Shown: positions 57,466-64,000 of the stretch, one piece after another
How positions within the stretch are numbered: the stretch's first letter is position 1
How the letters are laid out: each line of letters starts with the position of its first letter
NCBI RefSeq assembly: GCF_012972675.1
Contig: NZ_JABCRE010000003.1
Location: 1-64,000 of the forward strand
From: Pontixanthobacter rizhaonensis
Lineage (GTDB): Bacteria; Pseudomonadota; Alphaproteobacteria; Sphingomonadales; Sphingomonadaceae
Direction of reading: 5' to 3'
DNA length: 64,000 nt
Program-made: the position numbers and the translations under genes
The notes under the pieces: generated by a model
What the model saw: the letters and a program-made list of their open reading frames with translations, nothing else
Databases searched by the model: none
Told to the model about the DNA's origin: nothing

Positions 57466-58920
57466 TTAGCCCTCCTGAATGCGGCCAATCGGCCCTTTGT
57501 CGCCAACAAGATAAAGGCGGCGCCAATCCGAACCCTTGGGCTTTTCGGCAATGATCATTCGTGCATCGGGATGAGCATTGCGAATAAAAGCGCTGGCGGC
57601 GGATCCGGGACTATCGAGATTGCTCAGAGACTTGGGCCTCTGCGGTGCCTCTCTAGCTGGGGGCATGTCTGAACCACTAAACTCCAGCAAAAGCTTGCCG
57701 GGTTTAAAACTCATCCCGCCATCTCGGCTTTCCCACCAGCGGACTTGGGTAACGTCGCTATCCGGTTTAACCCCGCTCAGGAGAAAGCGAACGTTTTGTC
57801 CATCGACCAGATAGTCCCCTCGGCCGATGGGTAAGCCACTTTTGACATTGCCCACCCATTCTTCACCGTTCCAGCGGAAATAGCTTGCATATTTGGGGCC
57901 GCCGATCTGCCAGCCGATATCCTGGCCAATATAGGCGTTGATATGAGGCATGCCATCCTCGTCTACGCGGGTGATGCCATTGAATGTCCACAAATCGCCG
58001 GTATCTACTGCCAATGCTTTTTGGTCAGCGACTTCTTTGGTGATGGGGATGGAGATTTCTTCCCCTTCAACATTCATCCAGCGATTTTCTGTGGCATCAA
58101 ATTTCACAAAATACAGGTTTTTGCGCTCGGTTGAATGTCCGCCGCGATTATTACGCGGCGCGCCTCTGTCCCAGCAGTAGTGATAGTCGAATGCCAGAAC
58201 GATCTCGTCGCCCTGCCCTTTGGAGACGCTCGCATACCAGCTGTCTGCACCCATCCCGTCATCTCGGCGTTTCGTCTTCAAGAACGATACCGGCTCGGAA
58301 AAGGTCAGGCCGTTATCCGTCGACTTTTGATACACCCAATTGCTGCGATGTGCGCCATGGCGATAGAAGAGATAGATATCGCCATTATCCATCTTAATGG
58401 CCTGATTATACGTCCCGAAAGGTGAGACATTATTGAGGTCTCTCCAACGGGTAATGTCGTATGGTTTTTGCGACACGGCATGGCGATTTTCGCCTGAATG
58501 AACACCGCCGATCGGGTTCTCTCCGTGCAGCTCCGTTACGCCGCCATGCCCGCCATAGAATATGTGGATGTAACCTTCATCGTCGATAATCATGGTCGGC
58601 TTTCCATGACTGTCGATCTTCTTTGCGGAATCTTTGCCCAGGATGCTCGTGCCGGCTTTAAAGGGACCGGTCCAAGTTTGAGATTCATGGTCATATGCGG
58701 CCACATACGGATCCTCGAGCGGCCCTTGATACGAGACATATGTCTTGCCGTCCAAATATTCGCCCGCAGGATGCTGGACAACAGCAACCCCTTCTCCAAA
58801 GCCATTATCCGCGAAGTGATCACGGTGCTGGCGATCCCGCGCAAACAGCCCGCCGCCGAACGGTACTGTCCCGGCGAGCAAGCCTGCACCCACTACTTTC
58901 AGTGATTTCCGCCTATCCAA
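57466..58920 (-). CDS. BNR-type beta-propeller lyase, PL24/PL25 ulvan-lyase-like (copy 2)
   Basis: 484 aa starting at TTG 58920 with GGGGGGA six bases upstream. Signal MDRRKSLKVVGAGLLAGTVPFGG is Tat-like without a clear lipobox, unlike copy 1. Candidate catalytic residues are conserved: His105 (DSHGKP), His125 (GGHGG), Tyr171 (GTYNQ) and Arg187 (FYRHGAHRS), with the same 20/46/16 spacing as copy 1. An insertion near the C-terminus (SGSDMPPAREAPQRPKSLSN) is unique to this copy. It leads a two-gene unit with the GH5-like hydrolase. Confidence 0.82.
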   Translation of the reverse strand: MDRRKSLKVVGAGLLAGTVPFGGGLFARDRQHRDHFADNGFGEGVAVVQHPAGEYLDGKTYVSYQGPLEDPYVAAYDHESQTWTGPFKAGTSILGKDSAKKIDSHGKPTMIIDDEGYIHIFYGGHGGVTELHGENPIGGVHSGENRHAVSQKPYDITRWRDLNNVSPFGTYNQAIKMDNGDIYLFYRHGAHRSNWVYQKSTDNGLTFSEPVSFLKTKRRDDGMGADSWYASVSKGQGDEIVLAFDYHYCWDRGAPRNNRGGHSTERKNLYFVKFDATENRWMNVEGEEISIPITKEVADQKALAVDTGDLWTFNGITRVDEDGMPHINAYIGQDIGWQIGGPKYASYFRWNGEEWVGNVKSGLPIGRGDYLVDGQNVRFLLSGVKPDSDVTQVRWWESRDGGMSFKPGKLLLEFSGSDMPPAREAPQRPKSLSNLDSPGSAASAFIRNAHPDARMIIAEKPKGSDWRRLYLVGDKGPIGRIQEG

Positions 58921-59094
58921 TCCAATTCCCCCCGTCAGGTCGTTCAGGGCACATTGCGATTAGCATATCATCGCTAGGTACCGACTCCCCTCAGGTGATC
59001 ATTATTGGTGTATTTTGATTGAATATGCAATATGAGCGCTCGAACGGCGCTGGATCAACGATCCCGCAGCCTCAACAATTGCGCTGGCCAAGGC

Positions 59095-60144
59095 TTACGT
59101 AAGCCGGGCTGATGCTCGCTCGACAATGTAAGAATCGACCACCACCTGATCGAGATCGAATTCATCCGTCGTCCCGCCCAGAAATTCAGAGACCAGCTTC
59201 ATGGCCGCAAGCCGGCCCATTTCCTCAATTGGCCAATGTACCGTTGTCAGCGTGGGCCACACATGCGAAGCCGTGGCGGTGTCATCGAACCCGACCACTT
59301 CCAAATCGTCTGGCACGGACAGCCCGAAACTGTAAGCTGCATGCAAAACGCCTGACGCCATTTCATCATTACTTGCAAAAATCGCGCTGGGACGGTTCTT
59401 ACGGCCCAACAAAGCGCGCCCTGCCTCCAATCCGGAATCGAACCGATAGTTACCTTGTCCGATCAGTGATTCATCGAGCGTCACACCGCTATCGGCGAAC
59501 GCGTCTCGAAATCCTGCTTCACGCTCCACGGGCGAACGGAAACCTTCTGGTCCGCGCACAAAGCCGATGTCTCTATGCCCCTTCGCCAGCAAAGCTGTGG
59601 TCAGCTCATGCACCACAGCTCGATCATTCGACGCAACGCAATGGGCTGGATCATCGAGAGCGGTAGATCCGATCCGCATATAGGCGATATCGAGCCGCTT
59701 ACACAGATCGACGATATCATCCCGTTCTGAAATCGGCGGCAGGATCAGAACGCCCAGCGGGCGCTGCATCGACAGAAAGGCTTCTATCTCTACCAAGAGT
59801 TCCGGCGAAGTACGATCAACGGGCCTAACAGCAAGCGCCAGTTCGGAATCCTTGATCGCAGCCAACACGCCCTTTTGAAAGTTGAGCACTGTTTGGCCGT
59901 TAGGATTATCATGCAACATCGCAATCATGAAATTGCGACGCAACGCTAGCGCCCTCGCTTGGGGATTCGGTACGTAGCCTAGCTGCTTGATAGCCCGCGA
60001 AACTTTGTCGCGGGTCGCGTCACTCATCAGCGAAGATTTGTTGATGAAACGGCTGACGGTCTTCTTAGAAACACCAGCCAGCGCGGCCACATCGTTGATT
60101 GTTGGCGTAGTTTGGCCTGACAATTTATCGTCGCCTCGCGGCAT
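59095..60144 (-). CDS. LacI-family transcription regulator
   Basis: 349 aa. ATG 60144 has AAAGGA seven bases upstream. Helix-turn-helix TINDVAALAGVSKKTVSRFIN is at residues about 14-34, followed by the periplasmic-binding-like effector domain. It is divergent from the TRAP transporter operon, and the 14-mer operator lies between them. The same operator stands before the isomerase/kduD operon, so this is the probable regulator of the sulfated-polysaccharide/uronate genes, responding to a uronate intermediate. Confidence 0.92.
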   Translation of the reverse strand: MPRGDDKLSGQTTPTINDVAALAGVSKKTVSRFINKSSLMSDATRDKVSRAIKQLGYVPNPQARALALRRNFMIAMLHDNPNGQTVLNFQKGVLAAIKDSELALAVRPVDRTSPELLVEIEAFLSMQRPLGVLILPPISERDDIVDLCKRLDIAYMRIGSTALDDPAHCVASNDRAVVHELTTALLAKGHRDIGFVRGPEGFRSPVEREAGFRDAFADSGVTLDESLIGQGNYRFDSGLEAGRALLGRKNRPSAIFASNDEMASGVLHAAYSFGLSVPDDLEVVGFDDTATASHVWPTLTTVHWPIEEMGRLAAMKLVSEFLGGTTDEFDLDQVVVDSYIVERASARLT

Positions 60145-60254
60145 CCACTGGTCCTTTCCACAAGCACAGAGCAGACTGCGGCGCGCTTGCACTCGATCCT
60201 GCTGACAAGTTTAACGCAGATTGGCAATCAAACAAATCGGGCTTGCAGTTGTTG

Positions 60255-60268
60255 TGACACCGGTTACC
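60255..60268. promoter_or_regulatory. LacI-type operator in the lacI-family/TRAP divergent region
   Basis: TGACACCGGTTACC with ACCGGT palindromic core, 63-76 bases before the DctP start and 111 bases from the LacI start. Identical, in reverse orientation, to 47894-47907. Confidence 0.7.
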
Positions 60269-60330
60269 ATACAGCACGTTTGTCAGCCACACTTCTTTGG
60301 CTGGTCGAATCTCGAAGAAAGGGTTTGCTT

Positions 60331-61326
60331 GTGCATTCAAGGCGTACACATCTTAAGTTGTTGTCTGCCGCAGGGCTTGCGGGGATGGTGCCGGGGTGCG
60401 CACGAATTGGCGGAGTAGACCGTTTAACACTGGCTCATACTCTAGACGAGCAACACCCTGTGCATCTGGCTATGGTGCGGTTTCGCGACGAACTGATCCG
60501 TCTATCCGGCGATTCTATCGAGGTGGAAATTTTCTCCAACGCGCAATTGGGCACAGAACGTGAGCTTGTTGAGCTAGTGCAGCTTGGCGCCATTTCGATG
60601 ACCAAAGTGTCTTCGCTTTCGTTGGAAAATTTCGCGCCAGATATGGGTGTCTACTCTCTACCCTATCTATTTGATGACAGCGAACATCAGCGGCGAGTCG
60701 TGCAAAGCGAAATCGGGCAGGAAATCCTCGACAGTCTGAACGACATCCTTCTGAAAGGGATCGGTCACTATGATGCGGGCGCGCGCAGCTTTTACATGAC
60801 TGGCGGCCCAGTAAATACTCCCGCTGACATTCGCGGCAAAACACTGCGCGTGTTGCCAAGTGAAGCGCTTGTCAAAACGGTTGAGACATTCGGCGGTGCT
60901 GCCACACCGATCGCTTTTGGCGAACTATACGCTGCCTTGCAGCAGGGCGTGGTCGATGGTGCAGAGAACAACCCGCCAAGCGTCTTGAGTGCGCGCCACC
61001 ACGAAGTGTCGAAGTTCTATTCTCTTGATGAACATGTCAGCGCTCCTGATGTAGTCGTGATGAGCCAAAGCGTGTGGGACCGCCTAACGCCAGAACAGCA
61101 GGGCTGGACAAAGCAAGCCATGGCGGCATCCGAGAGTTACCAGCGCGAATTGTGGCGCAAAGCCTCTGACGAAGCCTTGGCCGAAATCGAGGCCAGTGGC
61201 GTTACAATCAACCGGCCAGACAAGGCACCATTCCGAGAGGCCGTGGCTGAACTGAAAGCAAGCTACGATGGAACACGGATCGGAGAACTGGCTGCCCGGA
61301 TCGAAGCCATGTCGGAGAATGCATGA
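60331..61326 (+). CDS. dctP: TRAP transporter substrate-binding protein (DctP)
   Basis: 331 aa from GTG 60331; AAAGGG lies seven bases ahead and the frame then starts with a lipoprotein signal (HSRRTHLKLLSAAGLAGMVPGC). A longer frame from 60187 would put the operator inside the gene. DctP fold with ELVELVQLGAISM, SLPYLFDD, GKTLRVLPS (carboxylate-binding Arg region) and QQGVVDGAENNP. It captures an organic acid in the periplasm, here probably a uronate or keto-uronate. Overlaps dctQ. Confidence 0.91.
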   Translation: MHSRRTHLKLLSAAGLAGMVPGCARIGGVDRLTLAHTLDEQHPVHLAMVRFRDELIRLSGDSIEVEIFSNAQLGTERELVELVQLGAISMTKVSSLSLENFAPDMGVYSLPYLFDDSEHQRRVVQSEIGQEILDSLNDILLKGIGHYDAGARSFYMTGGPVNTPADIRGKTLRVLPSEALVKTVETFGGAATPIAFGELYAALQQGVVDGAENNPPSVLSARHHEVSKFYSLDEHVSAPDVVVMSQSVWDRLTPEQQGWTKQAMAASESYQRELWRKASDEALAEIEASGVTINRPDKAPFREAVAELKASYDGTRIGELAARIEAMSENA

Positions 61327-61817
61327 TGCGGACGATAATTGAAAAGACACTCGCGGGTATTCTGGTGGTGCTGTTCAGCGCAACGGTGTTGACGGTGCTG
61401 TGGCAGGTAATCGGACGGTATGTTTTGGAAGCCCCGAGCTCCGCAACGGAGGAAATCGCCCGGTTCCTACTCATCTGGCTGGGAATGGTCTCGATGGCCT
61501 ATGCCTTTGCCAAGCGCATGCATGTGGGGGTTGACCTTATCTCTGCCCGGCTTTCTTCCCGTTCGCGAGTGAATGCGGCACGCGCCATCTGGCTCGCATG
61601 TGCAGTCTTTGCGCTGGCAGTTATGGTCTATGGCGGCGGCCTGCTCGTTAAAATTACCGCGACACTAGGTCAAACGTCTGCCGCAATGGGTCTTCCAATG
61701 TGGACTATTTACGCGATTATGCCGCTGTGCGGACTGGTGATTGCTTACCTTGCGATCTCCTTCTTGATTGAAGGAACGTCGACTGAAAATGAACCGGCTA
61801 CGGGAGAACCGCAATGA
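61323..61817 (+). CDS. dctQ: TRAP transporter small membrane subunit (DctQ)
   Basis: 164 aa with four membrane helices. IGRYVLEAPSSATEEIARFLLIWLGM is the DctQ signature. Start ATG 61323 overlaps the dctP stop by ATGA (an ATG three bases on is equally possible) and its end overlaps dctM the same way. It forms the integral-membrane complex with DctM. Confidence 0.91.
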   Translation: MMRTIIEKTLAGILVVLFSATVLTVLWQVIGRYVLEAPSSATEEIARFLLIWLGMVSMAYAFAKRMHVGVDLISARLSSRSRVNAARAIWLACAVFALAVMVYGGGLLVKITATLGQTSAAMGLPMWTIYAIMPLCGLVIAYLAISFLIEGTSTENEPATGEPQ

Positions 61818-63112
61818 CCACCGGCCTCATCCTGGTATTTGTGTTTTTCTTGCTCGTTGCGCTGAACGTACCGATCGGTTTTGCCATCGGTTTGGCAACA
61901 CTCGCCGCGCTCGGCTCTATAATGCCGCTTGATCCTGCTACCACCACCCTAGCCCAACGTATGGTCGCCGGACTGGACAGCTTCACCCTGCTTGCTATCC
62001 CGTTCTTTATTCTGAGCGGGTACTTAATGGGCGCCGGCGGGGTTGCCAGCCGATTAATCAATGCTGCCAAGGGGTTAATCGGTGCACTGCCCGGCGGATT
62101 GGCCGTAGTCAGTATCATCTCTAGCATGCTGTTCGGATCTGTTTCAGGATCCGCAGTCGCCGCCACATCTGCCATCGGATCGTTTATGGTTCCGGCGATG
62201 AAAAAGGAAGGTTACGACGCACCATTCGCAGCCTCGGTGACCACATCCGCCTCTATCGTCGGACTGTTGATTCCTCCTTCCAACGTCATGATTGTATATG
62301 CAGTGGCGGCGGGCGGCGTATCAATTGGCGCTCTGTTTCTTGCAGGGTACGGCCCGGGCATCGTTGCAGGCCTGGCGCTGATCATCGCAGCCATACTTGT
62401 CGCGCGCAAAGCCGGGTACCCGGTTTCGGACCGGCTCTCGATCCGCGAGTCGCTGCGCACCATAATTCCGGCGATTCCAAGTATTGCTATGCTGGTGATC
62501 GTGGTCGGCGGGATCGTCTCAGGCTTGTTTACCGCAACCGAAGCCAGCGCCTTTGCCGTAATCTACTCGCTACTTCTCGGCATCTACCTTCACCGCGAAA
62601 TGGGATGGAAAGACTTGCCCGGAGTGATCATCAAGTCTGCGGAAACTACCGGCATTGTCCTGTTCCTGATTGCTGCTTCGACAGGAATGGCATGGATGTT
62701 AGCCTATTCCGGCATGCCCGGTGCCATTGCCGAGGGGCTGCTGACCATCTCGGACAATCCGTTGCTCTTGCTGCTGTTAATCAACGTTATACTGCTGATC
62801 ATCGGTGCATTTCTGGATATTACCCCGGCAATCCTGATCTTCACGCCGATTCTTCTACCGGTCGCGGTTGCTCTAGGTATTTCACCGGTGCATTTCGGCA
62901 TGATCCTTATTCTCAACCTCTCAATCGGGCTGTGCACGCCCCCGGTGGGGACAGTGCTGTTTGTTGGTGCTGCGGTGGGTCAGACCAAAGTCGCTTCAAT
63001 GATTAAGCCAATGATCCCGCTCTATCTGGCCATGCTGGCTGCGCTTGCGCTCACGACGGCAATCCCGCAATTGTCGGAAGCGCTGCCGCGCTTCTTCGGG
63101 ATGATGGAATGA
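61814..63112 (+). CDS. dctM: TRAP transporter large membrane subunit (DctM)
   Basis: 432 aa, about 12 membrane segments. LALNVPIGFAIG-type start, FTLLAIPFFILSGYLMGAGG, FGSVSGSAVAATSAIG and LIPPSNVMIVYAVA are DctM hallmarks. Na+-driven import of the DctP-bound organic acid. Third gene of the tightly overlapped dctPQM set under the LacI-type operator. Confidence 0.94.
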   Translation: MTTGLILVFVFFLLVALNVPIGFAIGLATLAALGSIMPLDPATTTLAQRMVAGLDSFTLLAIPFFILSGYLMGAGGVASRLINAAKGLIGALPGGLAVVSIISSMLFGSVSGSAVAATSAIGSFMVPAMKKEGYDAPFAASVTTSASIVGLLIPPSNVMIVYAVAAGGVSIGALFLAGYGPGIVAGLALIIAAILVARKAGYPVSDRLSIRESLRTIIPAIPSIAMLVIVVGGIVSGLFTATEASAFAVIYSLLLGIYLHREMGWKDLPGVIIKSAETTGIVLFLIAASTGMAWMLAYSGMPGAIAEGLLTISDNPLLLLLLINVILLIIGAFLDITPAILIFTPILLPVAVALGISPVHFGMILILNLSIGLCTPPVGTVLFVGAAVGQTKVASMIKPMIPLYLAMLAALALTTAIPQLSEALPRFFGMME

Positions 63113-63176
63113 TCCACAGTCATAGCGCAATCCCCCCTTCCGAGAGCGTAAACTGAGAATAGCATCAATCTTTTTT

Positions 63177-63196
63177 GATCATTTTCGATCATTTTC
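63177..63196. repeat. Two tandem 10-bp repeats before the permease gene
   Basis: GATCATTTTC occurs twice in immediate succession, following a T-run (63171-63176) and 55-74 bases before the permease ATG. One-turn phasing suggests a regulator site or curved promoter DNA. The rest of the 138-base gap shows no clear terminator for dctM. Confidence 0.5.
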
Positions 63197-63250
63197 TTGC
63201 ATGCGTAAAAAAGACAGCTAATCTTCCCAAAAGAATCCAAGGGAGTGGAT

Positions 63251-64000
63251 ATGGAAGAGTTTGAACGCGAGCCGGTTGCTCCGGCAGCGCTGAAGCCGGG
63301 TCGGTATTTTGCAGCATCCTATGCGGGTGAGCATGTTGCCGGCACAGAATTTGTCATCGGCGCATTGTTTGTGAGCATGGGGGTTGGTGCTGGCGAAGTC
63401 ATCGCCGGTCTTCTCTTAGGAAATTTGCTCGCTGTTTTGAGCTGGGTGCTGATTTGCGCCCCCATCGCGACCCAAACTCGCCTCACCCTCTATGCCTATC
63501 TTGAAAAGATCGCTGGGCCGGGCTTCATCAAAGTCTACAGCGTCATCAACGGCATATTGTTCTGTGTGCTTGCGGGCGCAATGATCACCGTTTCCGCCAG
63601 CGCGGTTCGGATCCTGTTCGGCATACCGCCGCAGGTGGGCTGGCTGCCATCCAGCTTTGCCTTTGTCTTGATTGTGTTGGGTGTAGGCGCGGTTGTCTCC
63701 TTCGTTGCCATGCGCGGGTTTAGCGTTGTGGCGCGTTTCTCCGAAGTCGCTGCTCCGTGGATGATCGTCATGTTCTTTGTTGGCGGCGCTGCGATGCTGC
63801 CTGTCATTGTGGCGAATACAGCGTCCGTTTCCAGCATCTCGAACTTCGGCGATTTTCTGACGCTCGCTGAAACAAGCATCTGGATCGAAAAAGGGACGGA
63901 GGCCGGTTTCTGGCATGTCGCAGCCTTTGCATGGGGCGCCAATCTGGCCTTCCACGGCGGGCTAGGCGATATGTCGATCCTGCGCTTCGCTCGCAAATCT
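63251..64000 (+). CDS. Membrane permease, cytosine/purine-permease-like, truncated
   Basis: 250 codons from ATG 63251, preceded by GGGAG, run open to the window end. The N-terminus (RYFAASYAGEHVAGTEFVIGALFVSMGVGAGEV) and repeated hydrophobic helices (about six in the visible part) resemble the nucleobase:cation symporter (purine-cytosine permease-like) superfamily. Position after the TRAP operon suggests uptake of a degradation product, but the substrate and C-terminal half are not visible. Confidence 0.65.
   Translation, partial: MEEFEREPVAPAALKPGRYFAASYAGEHVAGTEFVIGALFVSMGVGAGEVIAGLLLGNLLAVLSWVLICAPIATQTRLTLYAYLEKIAGPGFIKVYSVINGILFCVLAGAMITVSASAVRILFGIPPQVGWLPSSFAFVLIVLGVGAVVSFVAMRGFSVVARFSEVAAPWMIVMFFVGGAAMLPVIVANTASVSSISNFGDFLTLAETSIWIEKGTEAGFWHVAAFAWGANLAFHGGLGDMSILRFARKS

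Noticed and set aside
60187-60330. N-terminal extension of the DctP protein
   Set aside because: Would place the operator inside the coding region and precede the signal peptide with about 48 residues; GTG 60331 has a good ribosome binding site.
1-64000. CRISPR arrays, tRNA/rRNA genes, prophage or intact insertion sequences
   Set aside because: No regularly spaced repeats with unique spacers, no cloverleaf or rRNA-like sequence recognised by eye, and no transposase or integrase protein motifs found.

Overview
The window looks like chromosome of a marine alphaproteobacterium, most likely Sphingomonadales (Erythrobacteraceae/Sphingomonadaceae type). This rests on moderate GC, a Caulobacter/Xanthomonas-type TonB receptor, many paired acyl-CoA dehydrogenases, an old yellow enzyme and dense gene packing. 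The species is inferred by style of gene content only. No tRNA, rRNA, CRISPR array, phage or intact insertion sequence was seen.

Left part (1-26.5 kb), central and accessory metabolism: a truncated lipoprotein; a VWA lipoprotein; an HhH membrane protein; a CitE-like lyase; glutaryl-CoA dehydrogenase; maleylacetoacetate isomerase and fumarylacetoacetase-family genes; a thiolase-like protein; a dicarboxylate symporter; an exported alpha/beta hydrolase; a first DUF1800/DUF1501 pair; two pairs of acyl-CoA dehydrogenases around an old yellow enzyme; divergent gamma-glutamyltransferase and penicillin-acylase-family genes; and an iron-type alcohol dehydrogenase.

Middle (26.7-39.9 kb), a compact all-minus alginate utilisation locus. 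In transcription order it holds TonB receptor, FadR/GntR regulator, PL6 lyase, PL17 oligoalginate lyase, KdgF cupin, MFS uronate transporter, DEH reductase, KDG kinase and PL7 lyase. Together they cover surface import, endo- and exo-cleavage, linearisation to DEH, reduction to KDG and phosphorylation to KDPG. KDPG aldolase is not in the window.

Right part (40.3-64 kb), a second uronate locus that best fits ulvan or another sulfated rhamnose/glucuronate polysaccharide. It holds a sulfotransferase, a GH78-like rhamnosidase, a second KDG kinase (about 85% identical to the first), an alginate/glucuronan-lyase-family enzyme, KduD, an RpiB-type isomerase, a second DUF1800/DUF1501 pair, an exported formylglycine-generating-enzyme-like lipoprotein, two beta-propeller lyases whose His/His/Tyr/Arg spacing matches PL24/PL25 ulvan lyases, GH105, a Cys-type sulfatase, a GH5-like hydrolase, a LacI regulator, a complete TRAP transporter and the start of a permease.

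Regulation can be partly read from the DNA. An identical 14-bp LacI-type operator (TGACACCGGTTACC) lies 60-80 bases upstream of both the TRAP operon and the isomerase/KduD/lyase/KDG-kinase operon. A different GTAT/ATAC element recurs about 90-110 bases before the TonB receptor, FadR and PL6 genes. The two loci therefore look like separately controlled regulons that converge on KDG, each with its own kinase. The least explained part is the DUF1800/DUF1501 module inside the sulfated-polysaccharide locus, preceded by three exact-period 10-bp repeats.
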